Part shown: in pieces, positions 34,803 to 46,528 of the stretch
Layout of the letters: each line of letters starts with the position of its first letter
Numbering within the stretch: the stretch's first letter is position 1
NCBI GenBank assembly: GCA_907163375.1
Contig: CAJQUW010003470.1
Span: 62,001 to 126,000 of the forward strand
Length of the DNA: 64,000 bases
Direction: 5' to 3'
From: Prostheceraeus crozeri
Lineage: Eukaryota; Platyhelminthes; Polycladida; Euryleptidae
Made by a program: the position numbers and the translations under genes
Notes under the pieces: model-generated
What the model was told of the DNA's origin: nothing
Databases searched by the model: none
The model's input: only the letters and a program-made list of their open reading frames with translations

Positions 34803-36115
34803 TTATTTTATTTATTTATTTATTATACGAACAGATTCAAGTGACATTTATGTCCGAAGACTTCAAGGGCACTTTCTACAGTGAAACAGTCATCAAAAGT
34901 CAAAGATTAAGGGTCAACAGGACAAGGGAAGCAGAAGAAGGAGCAAAGCTCAAGATAAGTAGGCAATGCGCAGGAGTTCAACCTTCAGGTGTCTCTTGAA
35001 GGATGAAATGGATGAAGTTGTCTTAAGGCTTGTCGGCAGGTTATTCCAGATACGAGCAGCCGCAATCGGAAAGGCACGAGCTCCGACGGTCCTCAGGCGG
35101 GAGGAGGGGATCAACAGGTCATCATTGGAAGCGGATCGGAGATTACAGCGTGTGGGATTGCAGGACACAGATTGAAGCATGGAGCACATGTAGGAAGGAG
35201 CTGAACCGCGAATGCATTTGAAGGCGAAAACTGCCAGGCGATAGGTAATCCTATAGCGAATCGGTAACCACTGAAGGGATCGTAGTAGAGGGGTCACGTG
35301 GTCGCGGGAGCTGGTATTGAACAGAATTCGCGCACCTGCATTAAGAATTGATTGAAGCTTGCAGAGGGAATTGTCTGGTAGGCCATAAAGTAGACTGGAG
35401 CAAAAATCGAGCCGGGAGTGAACGAGTGAAACCATGAGAGTGTTTAAAACCGGTAGAGGAAGGAAGCGACGGAGTGAGCGAAGCTGGCGAAGTGCACCAA
35501 AACATTTGGAGACCGTGCTAGAAATGTGGTGTTGCATGGACAGACAGGGATCAAGAATGACCCCGAGATTGCGGATTTTGTTAGTCGGAGTGATGGAGTC
35601 TTGTTGTCCGATAATAATAGGAGACTGTGGAACAAGATTGCGGCGTCTTTTAGAGGTGAGCCACATGATTTCAGTCTTACTGGCGTTAAGCAAGAGACGA
35701 TTGCTCGCTAGCCAGTCGTGAACAGCAGATAAGCAGTTGGACATCTTGTTGGAGAGGACATGGATCTGGGATGGATGACAGGAGCCGTAGATTTGGATAT
35801 CATCAGCATACATATGGTAGGAAAGACCATGAGATGTGATAATATTGGGAAGGTCAGACGTGTACAGGAGAAACAAGATAGGGCCAAGCACGGAGCCTTG
35901 AGGGACCCCATGAGACGACGAAACTGGAAATGAAGTGGAGGTGTCACACACTACAGAATAGGATCGATCCGTAATAAATGATGCGAACCAGGAAAGGACC
36001 TGTCCATGCAGGCCAAACGAGACTTCGAGGCGACGGAGAAGTATGTCATGGTGGACTGAGTCAAATGCAGAACTGAGGTCGAGGAGGGCAATGAGGGCAA
36101 TCAAAGCTTCAAGGA
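34803..36115 (-). mobile_element. 5'-truncated CR1-like LINE insertion
   Basis: On the minus strand an RT ORF runs from the truncated 5' end (~36115) to a stop at 34950-34952. A ~125-base 3' UTR and a tail of about five AAAT units (34803-34826) follow. Short tandem A/T-rich tails of this kind are usual for CR1-group and related LINEs. The flanks are unrelated LINE sequence on the right and a hAT-like remnant on the left. No clean target duplication was found. Confidence 0.8.
34950..36104 (-). CDS. CR1-like LINE reverse transcriptase, C-terminal 384 residues, intact frame
   Basis: Reverse transcriptase without N-terminal endonuclease because the insertion is 5' truncated; the Met at 36104 is only the first available one. 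Motif A is LLDLSSAFDSVHHDIL (about residues 7-22), motif B HGVPQGSVLGPILFLLY (64-80), motif C YADD near 98, motif D LLLNASKTEIMWL and motif E IRNLGVILDPCLSM. The thumb contains SRLDFCSSLLYGLP. The C-terminal end has the GARAFPIAAARIWNNLP and FKRHLKVELL blocks typical of CR1, L2 and related LINEs. No stops or frameshifts in 384 codons, so the insertion is recent relative to its surroundings, though a truncated copy cannot mobilise itself. Confidence 0.85.
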   Translation of the reverse strand: MIALIALLDLSSAFDSVHHDILLRRLEVSFGLHGQVLSWFASFITDRSYSVVCDTSTSFPVSSSHGVPQGSVLGPILFLLYTSDLPNIITSHGLSYHMYADDIQIYGSCHPSQIHVLSNKMSNCLSAVHDWLASNRLLLNASKTEIMWLTSKRRRNLVPQSPIIIGQQDSITPTNKIRNLGVILDPCLSMQHHISSTVSKCFGALRQLRSLRRFLPLPVLNTLMVSLVHSRLDFCSSLLYGLPDNSLCKLQSILNAGARILFNTSSRDHVTPLLRSLQWLPIRYRITYRLAVFAFKCIRGSAPSYMCSMLQSVSCNPTRCNLRSASNDDLLIPSSRLRTVGARAFPIAAARIWNNLPTSLKTTSSISSFKRHLKVELLRIAYLS

Positions 36116-36132
36116 CAAAGGACTAAGGACAA

Positions 36133-36935
36133 ATGACAACCGGATTAGCCGCCTTCGACGACTTCGTAATAGAGTACCTCAAGGGTCTACTTTATCCCCG
36201 TTGCTCTTCGACATCTGCATCGGCGACATTCCGCGGACCACCTCCAGGCATAACAGCTATGCGAATGATCTGGCTCTCCTGAAGGCAAATGGGAGTTTGT
36301 CCCAGGCTGAAAACACTCAGCAAAGGTCAAAGATGTTGAGCTGCTGCACGACTATTTAATAACGTTGCGTCTGAAAATGAGCACTGAAAAACCAAGTACG
36401 GCTTTTCATCTGAACAACAGAAATGGCCAACATCAGCTAACAATTACTGCGAATGGAATCGTATTACCGGACACTTACTTATTTGGGTATGACCCTTGAT
36501 CGCACACTAACCTATACAATGCACCTCCAGAAGACACAAAAGAAAATAAGTTCGAGAAATGGACTACTACCATCGTTGGTGAGCAGCAGCTGGGGAGCAT
36601 TTCTTTCAACGTTGCGAGCAGGAGCTCTTGCACTAGTGTTCAGTGCGACCAAGTAGGCATCTCCACAATGGTGTCGCAGCACAAACACAAAGATCATGGA
36701 CTCAACGAGAAAATGAGGATCATCACAAGCTGTCTACACCCGACATAAGCGATCTTCCTCCTTGTCCTCATGGAGTCTCACAACAAGAGGAAAATGCAAG
36801 TTAACTACGGTCCCCTTTTCCTAACATGTGCCTGCCCATCTCCAAATCAATAGTTGCCCTCCGGAGTCGATCTCCCTCGTAAGCACTGGGCTACAACGAA
36901 GGCGCTGGACGCAGAACATCTGTCTATTACCAGCT
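36133..36935 (+). pseudogene. Second copy of the jockey-like LINE seen at 24.7 kb
   Basis: Starts with the RT motif B region, LRNRVPQGSTLSPLLFDICI (about 36160-36220), then SYANDLALLKANGSLSQAEN, where the catalytic YADD is YAND. It continues with LTITANGIVLPDTYL and shares LDRTLTYTMHLQKTQKKIS and LLPSLVSSSWG with the copy at 24.9 kb, plus MRIITSCL (about 36710-36735). A deletion relative to the first copy removes the region before the zinc knuckle, which is absent. Many stops. The right end abuts a LINE fragment on the opposite strand near 36.94 kb. Confidence 0.75.
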
Positions 36936-36944
36936 TTAACTTAA

Positions 36945-37100
36945 ACATTGCATCGACGACCTTAAATTACTTGGTGAGATATTGTTATGCTCTTCTATTT
37001 GCTGGAGAAAGATAAAGGGTAAAAGTATGCCACCCAGGGGATATCGACATTGTTCGTGAAACAATCAGAGAGGAATACATCGCCACGAACTAAAATAAAA
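36945..37100 (-). pseudogene. Downstream half of a LINE RT fragment split by the hAT element
   Basis: The minus strand reads ILVRGDVFLSDCFTNNVDIP then WGGILLPFIFLQQ, the motif B region of a jockey/I-type RT (family form resembles VPQGGILSPFLFL). Its upstream half lies at 40686-40905, on the far side of the hAT insertion. The fragment fades out near 36945 after SNLRSS. Confidence 0.65.
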
Positions 37101-40100
37101 CAGGGTGTATAACGCTTTTGGATTTTCAATTTCCCTGATTTTTCCCGGTCTCTTTTATAAAATTCGTTGTACACTCATTCATCATGTTAACGCAAATACC
37201 ACTGAAAACCGTTGCCCACGACAACAATCCATCTGAACTTCACATAACAAAAAATTCAGTTGAATACGCTTTCCCTCAATTTACCTGTATATTTACATTC
37301 ATTCCTTAATTTTTTTATTTTTTATTTGACATTTTACATTTGTCATAACAATTTTATTGCTGATATTACCAATAACATCAAAATTTTATAAAAAAAATAC
37401 ATTTTATCTCTTCTATTAACAGAAATGTTTTATATTCAACAAGTACATTTCACAAAATCTGTAATGCGTAATTTTTTTCGATAGCTGATATTTATCGGAT
37501 TATAAGTTTAAAAGTTATTGGCGGACATGTTGATATGAACGGGTAAATATGTTGCTTGATTGGATAATATGCGCAGACATGAACATGCCTAAAAAGGCCA
37601 CTATGTATGCGCAACATGGCTTCTTTCCTATGCTTCATGCCATCTAGAATTCATATTAAATAAATCGGCATCTCAAAAAATATCTATAGATTAGCATCCT
37701 GATATACATGCCACTAATTTTTGGGTAGTAACAAAATGCTACAAAAGTTGTTCAATGAAAATACATGAAGATCAATACCGTGATTACGAACAAGATCATA
37801 GCAAAATAAAAACGTAGAAGCTTATTTCATCAAAGAGTGGATACCTTGCTCAATACGATCAATCTGCGATAAAAGTTTTTTCTTCATATCCTCCATCTTT
37901 GCTTTCTGACGCCTTCTTCTTCTCTCTTCTTTTCTTTCACGATGCCTGTTTTGAACTCTTGATTCCGCGCCTCTTTCTTTCTAGCTTCTCGATATCGCCC
38001 AGTGGAATTTCGAGAGGACAAAATCAATTTTTTGGATACGTCAATTTACGAGCATCCCCGTCATACAAAGCGCGTGTATGATCTTTGACTGCTCTTTGAG
38101 CAATAAGGGAATGAATTCTCTTCTTGATTTTCTAGTATCATCTTTTTATCGACCGAAGAGCCTCTTTTCACCGAAGTCTGTCCATAGCTCAAACAGATAA
38201 TGATTCGCACGAATCGTTCAAGCTCAAGAGAAGAATTACCTTTTTGAAAGCAATGGAGTAAGTAGTCATCAAGTCAGTTTCTTCTTTGGTCGAACATCTG
38301 CAAGTAAGACTTCAAGGGATTCAGACTTGACTTCTTGATGTCAGAAATATGTAATAATTATTGATCCCATCGAATTGTGATACCTCGAGTCCACCAATTC
38401 ATCCAAAGTCTTATATAATGTTATCAATTTCCGTTTGGAATCAGAGGATCCAAGCAAGAAAACCCCTCGAACAAAATATATTTGGAATGCATCAAAATGG
38501 CATTCAAGAATTCCAGACACTTCGAAGAAATGCTTTCCTGTCGATTTTAAGGCTGTTATCGCTGCAGAACCAATGTCAATTGATTTTAGTTGTAAGAAAT
38601 ATTCTCAGCCATGGGAAGTTTCAGTTTTTTTTAACTGTTGACAGGTTTTCATAACACATGACCTGATAAACCGTTTCGACAGCGAATTTATGATGCTCTC
38701 TTGGGCTTCGAACAGGAATGGAGCAATGGGCTTGTCCTATTGAAATTGCTTCAGGAAAACCTCAAATTCCTAGGTTATCGTGACGAAAAGACACAAATTG
38801 GCCTTGAGCAGAGGATCATTCAGCATTTCCTTCATGCTATTGTAGGACGACGAGTCAGGTTGCTTATTGATATTTTCGACTTATGTTCGCAAGTTTGGCA
38901 ATTGTTCGATGATCAATTCCGCAACTGTTACGTTCTCAACCCATCCAGTCGCACAATACTTGGGTCGTACGTGTGGGTCATTGCGAAATGTCAATAATAC
39001 GCTCAACGAGGCGTAAGATCTTTAAAAACTTCGATTCGAAAGACAGAGAACAACTTCGCAGGAATTTCATCGCCTCGATGTGAACATGGGGGAGTAGTGA
39101 CGCTGAACCATCATTTTTTAAAATATCATTTTAATGCATGAGCTAAGTTGACTTCAGAAATAATAACTGGCATGGATTATATGGCCCAAGATCGTCGTTA
39201 GAAATTCAATAAAAATGAAAAAAATGGAATATCTCCTTTTCTACTGTGATTTAATGGCCATTGTGAAGGCGTCTAAAACTGTTCAGCGTTAGAGGTTTTG
39301 GTTCTATGTGAGTATAGTTCGTTTGAGGAAACCAGCATGATATGTGATGATTTTATGAGAAAGAATAAAAAAAGTTCCACTCAATAGGCGGACATTTTCT
39401 TGCTATCAGAAAAAAAACCTTATCATGTATTTCTACAGAATAGAAATATTCCATATAAGTTCATTAATCTCTCTTTTTTGCGATGATGACTGTTTGGTCT
39501 TTCCTATTTGTGCTAGAGTCTATTTTTTGCCTTGATATTATGCTACGTTGAGAACTTAATAATAATGACTAATATGAATAGAGTATGTGAGAAACTTTCA
39601 TTGCTAAAATGGATTTACTTTTAAAAGTAGCCAACAGGATGGACTGAATATTTATAGGAAGTCGAGCACTTAACGCCGCACATTAAAAATACGTTGCATA
39701 CAATAATGTCTGGACATTGTAGAAAAACCGCAGTTATTTCAATACTGACTAAAAGGATAATTATTGGCAGAAGATTCTATATGGAAGTATAGAAGTTTTA
39801 ATTTTTCAGTATGTTTAATGATGCGTTGCGATATTGACATTTGGACCATCCATTGCCACCCTCAGAAGTTTTGAATTGTTCAGGTCATTGACAGCTCCCT
39901 CAAGAGCTTTGTGCAACTCAGATGTAGCAGCATGTCCAAGAAATTCAGAAGTAAGGTACCGGTATCTTGTCATCTCCCTGTGTTCAATCCAATACCCACC
40001 GTGAACATCCATTTATCCGCGATGTATTTACATGAGTCACGTAACATTTCATACTTCAGACCGTGTCATCTGAGTTCCTATCAGCCAATTGCTGCATATG

Positions 40101-40685
40101 AACGCACAAGGCATGGGAGTTCTGAACCTGCTGAACAATCTCCAGAGGCAACTCGCCCATTGAGACAGGCGAGGACCGATCAACCTGGTCAAGCTCACAT
40201 CAACGGCGTGAGTTGGATGAGAAAACGAAGCGCCCGTTCTAATGCCGGGGATCCAGACTTCCTCGGCTGAGTGTACACATTCCTCCGGACATTTCCAAAG
40301 CGGATTTTCCCAAACAGCAGAGAGGATCTGAACGCAGCTTCGGAGAAAAGCGCAGCAGCAAACTAAGAAAGCACATAAAAGCAATTGGTCTCCTTGTCTG
40401 GAAACAGTAGAAATTACTGAAAATTAATAAAGCAGACGTACAATGTTTTAAAATTAAAATTATAGAATTGACCATACTTTCTTGGGAATTTGCACTTATT
40501 GATCAAATCTTCAAACGATACAAAAAGTGATATTTATAGCAAAGACATGGAAAATATGAAATTTCTACTTTTTCTTTGTTTATACAGTAGGCAATTTTGT
40601 TGATGTTGTCATCAGTCATAAACAAATTTAATCTTTTTGCTCTAAATTTCAAAATTCCCTGACTTTTCCCGCGTTATACACCCTG
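37101..40685 (-). mobile_element. hAT transposon A, 3.6 kb, both ends present
   Basis: CAGGGTGTATAACGC (37101-37115) is matched by its exact reverse complement at 40671-40685. The flanking duplication is TAAAA (37096-37100 and 40686-40690). Removing the element and one TAAAA leaves the LINE reading frame open across the junction (see the two split halves), so the boundaries and the 5-bp duplication are secure. A decayed hAT transposase lies inside on the minus strand. Both ends also share a subterminal TTTCCCTGA-like motif. Confidence 0.9.
37830..40110 (-). pseudogene. hAT transposase of element A, decayed
   Basis: Pieces on the minus strand, N to C: YRYLTSEFLGHAATSELHKA and VAMDGPNVN (39815-40012), around a catalytic Asp of hAT transposases; SSYNSMKEMLNDPLLKANLC and LFVTI (about 38770-38870); IDIGSAAITALKSTGKHFFE (about 38530-38590); and the dimerisation domain ICLSYGQTSVKRGSSVDKKM (about 38140-38200), where the family has LSHGQASVERGFSVNK. 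It ends with a highly charged, Lys/Arg/Glu-rich coiled coil and a stop near 37850. Multiple frameshifts. The same transposase type occurs in element C (50.7-52.4 kb). Confidence 0.75.
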
Positions 40686-40905
40686 TAAAACGTTTAGTTA
40701 GGTAATTTTCTATCCACCTCGCAAATTCAGCATGGATTTCGTGAGAAAGAAGCTTATAGAAAAGAGTCGGGTGCCAAACTCGATCGAATGCCGTTGATAT
40801 GTCGAAAGATACTCTTCAAACTTGGCAAGCAATGACCATAGATGAGTCACGCAAAAAGGTCACCTGCAGCACGAGCCTTTTTATGCCCATGCTGACGATC
40901 ACTTG
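40686..40905 (-). pseudogene. Upstream half of the LINE RT fragment split by hAT element A
   Basis: The minus strand reads VSFDISTAFDRVWHPTLFYK then LLSHEIHAEFARWIENYL and TKRF, directly up to the hAT end. FDISTAFDRVWH is RT motif A with its catalytic Asp. The continuation (motif B) is at 36945-37100. Upstream of about 40905 the similarity is lost. Confidence 0.75.
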
Positions 40906-43900
40906 ACGATACCATGGTCAGCTCCTCTAAAGTGTTAGCACAACGACGCACCTGTCTCTACGATTATTCCCATCTTAAGACACACAATTAGTTGTTATCT
41001 TCCGATGAGTAATAACCGTGTTCTTCTTTGCTGATCACTTTATAGCTTGATCATCAAGCAAGTTGCATCAATTTCTTACAATTAGGAATGATTGTTTATA
41101 AGAACAGTGACATACACATAATCGTGCAATGATAATTGGAGGAAGCTAAAGGCATTAGAATTATATGCCTTGTGCCATATTTCATCAGATCTTGTCTAAT
41201 GAACAGATAGGGTAAAATAATGTAAATACGATTACAGGTGCGTATATTATTCTATCTCTAGATCGCGGACGCTAACAAGTTTAAAATTATAATTGAGGTG
41301 ATGAAGTATGCAACATCATAAATCATCGATTTCTAAGCATGGAATTATATTTCCCGGTAATTCACCCGACGATTAACAACGCTAACTGAAGGAACATATC
41401 TCTTAATTGCCGTTTTCATCAATTTCTACAATACTCTTCAATCTTCATCAGTTTATTTAGATATTGAAAACTCACGCATTTGACGTTGTGCAGGCACATG
41501 TAAAACCAAAGACGTATTGAATCAAGTAGTAGTCAGATTGCAATACGTTCTTGTTAAAACCACGTCGACCATTTTAACGGCTTCAAGTTCTTGTTCTGCT
41601 CTGAGATTTAATCCAACGATATTTTCTATTAGACACACTACAACATCTACGGAAACATTACATAAATTTCAAACAGTCACATACGCAGTGAAGTAATTTC
41701 CGTCTGGTAACTATCGAGTTAAATGAACATATATTGCGTGATTACGCTTTGAAAAAAGCCAATGTCTTGAAAGATTGGTTACGACGATATAATCAAAACT
41801 TTGATCCTCAGTTGCATTGTTGGAAAGCAACATTGCATATACTTAACTCAATTCTACCCAAGAAGACAACACATATTGTTACAATGATTATTGCTTTCTC
41901 AACCGTAGCAAAAACCCAACGCCATTCACAGTCATAATTGACTCATTATTGACTTGTCTTTCCGTTAGCTATATTTTTGCAACAACAATCAATATTTATA
42001 AAACGCGCCAACTATCAAAATTTAGTGAAGTTAATGTATTGTAACCAGCAGTATCGACCAGCATGTTCAATAGGTTTACTCGCAAGATTATTTCAACTGG
42101 AGAATTTGGTTTTCATTGATCATCGCGCTTCATAAAACTTTCAAAGACAGCAAAAAGCAATTGGAGGACAAACTCAGGGGACGTTCGGAAATTTAATGAT
42201 TCGATTGCCTCCCTGTAGCACAGCACAGCGACCTGCCGAGTACAGTACGAGATGGGCAGAAAAATGCCTCTAGACAGCCGCGTCATTGACAATGTTGTGT
42301 ATATGAAATATTGTCTAACATGCAATCATCTATACTATATTAATGAAAAGCAAACTCGGCAAAATTTCACCGCATACAGGCTCAGTTATCAGGCGATATT
42401 AATGCGTGAATGATATAGGCTCTAATATTAGATTGAGAAAATATCATTTGGGATTCGACTAATTCGGATTTTCACAGAACCGACATCGTAAAAAATCCTA
42501 TTCTACAATGCTTAAGGAACTTTTATGCAGTCATTGTTTTAATGAAAAAAAGTCTAAACTTTTGAGTATATTTCTGTATCTATCTGACATCATGTGCACA
42601 AAATATCGCGTTCCGGATGCATCGAAAGCTCTGAAAGTCTAAGACTAATCCTGTATGTGTTCCTCATGCAGCTACTGCTGGTTCCTTGGCAGAACGGTGT
42701 TCTAGCAGCTCATGGTTGGCTTATTAAAGGCCCTACCACGTTGTAAGAGGAAGTCTGTCTTAAAATATGTCTACATGATAAATAACGTATAAAGTAATTA
42801 GATAACACATGTTTAATATTAATCATCGTATCATGCATTGTAGACCAACTTGTATATTGATCTGTCCACAGAAATAGTCAGGCCGCCACCACGAGTTTCT
42901 GCAGGAAACGATGCCGAAAATGAGACTTTCACATAATTACATAGACCTTATACCTACAACGAATCTCCGTGTCTGTCAAGTTCTGCCCGGTTTCTCTTCT
43001 TGTCAGACATCATTAAAAGAAAACACACGTAAATACAATGGAACGCAAAATGAGGTTTTCGTTGAAGTGATATTTGTTCATGTTTCCCCTGGTGAGTGGG
43101 AAGTGCAAGTCGAGAGCCATAATTTTTGTATGGAATGTTTTCAGATCTCGGAATTACGTGGCCATGAGCCTTTGTCTATGAAGCTCAACACAATCAAATT
43201 CAGAAAGCATTGTAATATCGTCTAACAGTATTGTGATTAAATTTTAGCTGAAACTTGATGCTTTCAACCACATTCTCGCATACACGACAGTGACAGATCA
43301 GAAGCATGATGATAGCACATGATAGAAGATTATCTTAAAACTTTCCATGCCAAAAGTTATGTCTTCTGCGTCCTTTACCAGACTTATACATCTTTTCATG
43401 ATTTCCCTTTTCGCCTGCCTTCGACATGATTACCTTAAAAATAGTCTGTAATTAATTCCATGTCTTCTTTGTAGGCCTACTTAGTACCGTGTTCTTGATC
43501 AGTAGTTTATATCTAAGCATGGATTTCTTGCACCTCTTGTTCCTTATTTTCTGCAAACTTAAGATGCTAAACGTGAACTGTGAATTATCTCATTTTTTAT
43601 CTGGCTAGCGTTTAAGAAATAGAACGCGGATTAATATATCTATATCAGATTCGCTATGAAAAGTAGACATTAAGTCAGGAGAGACGTCAAAGCCTAACAG
43701 TACATGCATACAAATTGCAAAGACTTTGTTTGTTACCAACGAACATATACAGAGCAAAATGATTCTCGACACCGATATACTTTTCTTGATCTTTAATGCC
43801 GATAGCAATCATTCCGGTTAAAAAAATCATAGTATAAAATGAAAAACATCTAATTGTTTAGCAAAAAAAAGACAGAAAAATGCTGTTAGACAGAAAAATG

Positions 43901-44397
43901 ACATTTCAAATATAATTAGTAAATCACAACGATTTGACTTGAACTCTGACGATTTTAACCATTTTCGGCATAACCATTTCAATGCCAGCGAAACAGACTT
44001 TTGCAGGCAGTTCAGTTTTTCAAATATACCACTTCATTAGGGAGATTTTTGTCGGGTGATGTTGCATTCCTTATTCGCAGACATTTTTAATGCATAAATT
44101 TCGAATGCTAAGAACACAATTATCATATCATGAAGCATTTATACAAAGTGTTTTTACTCAACGTATCTTACTTAGCTACTTAACCTACTGTTGATAGCAT
44201 TAGTACGATCGCAACAATTCGTCTATCATGATAATGTAGACAAAAGAAACTGAAGCATATTCCATCTATTTCGGATGCTAAGAATGTTTTCTATAACGAG
44301 TCAAATGTGTGATCCCTTAGTCTCTTTAGCAAAAATAAGTGCATTTCGAATAGTTCGCAATATTTCACCAAATATCTGTCAAATATGATGTCGAGGA
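40906..44397. other. 3.5-kb non-coding stretch
   Basis: Open frames at 41734-41937 and 42911-43225 have no recognisable domain or convincing splice sites. The stretch may be intronic to the gene whose exon begins at 44404 on the minus strand. No terminal repeats found. Confidence 0.5.
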
Positions 44398-44403
44398 ACT
44401 TAC

Positions 44404-44681
44404 TGCCTCGTTTGAAGCACTGCTTGAAATGCCATTTGGGAGACACTCGTTAGTAGACTTTGAATGTTCCACAGTTGATAGTGATTCTCCACTTTCCGTC
44501 GGATTGAGCGATACAGTCTCCGACACGGTTTCAACAATAGACGAAGCATTGGCTGCATCACCACCACTCTTCACTTCATCTCCCACTGCACCGCTTTGCT
44601 CCATTGGTATAGGTGAGGGAAATACTACTGGTCTGGGATTGTAGACAAAACTAGGATACTCGCTTTTCACAAAAGCAAGAC
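44404..44681 (-). CDS. Internal exon of an unrecognised Ser/Thr/Glu-rich protein
   Basis: On the minus strand a 278-base segment is bounded by a strong acceptor (TTTATTTTTTTTGCAG, just above 44681) and a consensus donor GTAAGT (44398-44403). One frame is open throughout and gives ~92 residues: LAFVKSEYPSFVYNPRPVVF, then a PSPIPMEQ segment, followed by a low-complexity acidic Ser/Thr stretch (SIVETVSETVSLNPTESGES and similar) ending SSSASNEA. The entry phase is such that the first two bases complete a codon. No domain is recognised; composition suggests a disordered segment. The frame stays open on both sides for some distance (44365-44763), which is neutral. Other exons of this gene were not found. 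Confidence 0.6.
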
Positions 44682-46520
44682 CTGCAAAAAAAATAAATGA
44701 GACAATGGAATCAAGTACAGTTAAGACAATGGTTGAGGATGAAGATTCGACGCTAGTAAGCAATAATTCAACTTATGCACTTGTCATAATACATGTGCAT
44801 GTGTAATTTTGTTCCTCTTATTATTGACCTTAATTAAGTCATCATAGTGATAGGTCTCTGATCCAAATTTACTTTGCAACCGGAGTAGATTGGATATAAT
44901 GTATACTCCCTTTAGTCAAAGGTTATTGTTATAACCAATTTTAGTTGTGGCTTAACGCATCTCCTTGTCCAAGTTAGCTCTCACTTTATCAATTCAATTG
45001 CTACGACAATAAGAAAATCAATACGTGATCATCACAACCTTTATCTTTACTTGCCTTATCCTGGGGATCTAAATGGGAAGTAAAAACACAATACGCGAAC
45101 GGTAGTGCTTTTACTCCAGTTCACCTATATCGTAGGTGTTCCTTCTCATATTACAACTGAGATTAGAAAATTATGAATACTCCCCTAACTTCTATGTAAA
45201 GGCAACAATCAGACAAAATCAAGTTTAACTTCATCAATTAGCGTATCAGGAAAGCGAGAGAATTCATTCTGCCATGCATGCTACAATTCTAAATCAGATA
45301 TGCTTTAATCTCCTGATTTTATTTATTAAGTAATTAACACGAAACCGGTCATCGTAACTTAATGTGATCTGATTTTCTGAGACTTGTATCCATAGTGCGA
45401 ACGGCAACTGTCAGGCTTCTGCCTAATCTCTCCTCAGGATAATTTCCCACTTCTAAGATATAAAGATAAGTTGATCCATTGAAATGTTCATTACTTCCGC
45501 TAAACTCGGAAAAAAGTAAAAAATTCAGACTAGTTTCTTCATCAGGTTTGCTATTTTCCAAAAGGCTAGCCATGATTAAAGTAACTTCTGACCACATTGA
45601 TGTAATGCTGATAATAACTGACACAATACTGTCTCAATTTCGCAAGTTGCAGAATTCAATTGTGTGATCTATCATTTCAGATCAGCTGTGTTGATATCTA
45701 ACAGTAGCTCTGATCTCCAGACATCCATATCAGCAGAAAGTCTGAAAGGAGTGAAGTGTCGAGATCATATCACCTGGGACGATTAGACATCGCCATACGT
45801 GCTATCGTGCTGTCGGAACTACGCATTTAATTGTGAAATAATACAAGCCAGCTATTCATACCAGGACAACAACGTTCAAAAAGTCGCAAAATGTTCATAT
45901 GAATTGCCCCTGATATTTATAAATTATTTACGTCTACCTGTTAATTTCAATACTGTACGTGCATGAATTCAATGGACCCTTCCTGTATGTAGGAGCTCGC
46001 ATCCTAATCTGTATCCGATTATTATCTCGTCTTTTGAGTCTGGTGATGGATTCCCTATTGTACACAGGCTACTTTAGTAATAATTTGAAAATTAACATCA
46101 GAACGTTAAGACTAAAATCGTCAAAAGTTTGACATAATTCAGGTGAACCACTTCATGGATGGTCCGCTCCGATGATCAATTTCTCATATTCTCTCACATC
46201 ACATAATATTGTATTTCTAACATTTTCTCACATTACAAAATAATGGATTTCTCGCAACGTCGATAACAATGATCAAGTAATCAAAACTGCTTGAATTACT
46301 TATGAGTCATACTACTTTTTGCCACTTCAAACAGCAGTTTTTGCAGTTTTTGACTGCAGTTTTCGTAACATTCGTCTTGAGACAATGCGACAGCTTTCAC
46401 ATAAAGCAGTCATAATAATTTTACAACAGCTCCGTGTTTTAAATATCCTTCCCTTGGGTCGTAATCTGTCAATAGTGGAGTCATCGCTTTGGATTATTTT
46501 CTATCGCTGTACATCTGCCT
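44682..46520. other. Non-coding stretch, probably intronic or intergenic
   Basis: Contains a minus-strand open frame of 91 codons (45349-45624) with ordinary amino-acid composition but no domain and no clear splice sites. Nothing else recognised. Confidence 0.45.
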
Positions 46521-46528
46521 CTTACACC
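46521..46528 (+). repeat. Target-site duplication, left copy (CTTACACC)
   Basis: Identical to 47465-47472; the eight-base length is characteristic of hAT elements. Confidence 0.85.
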
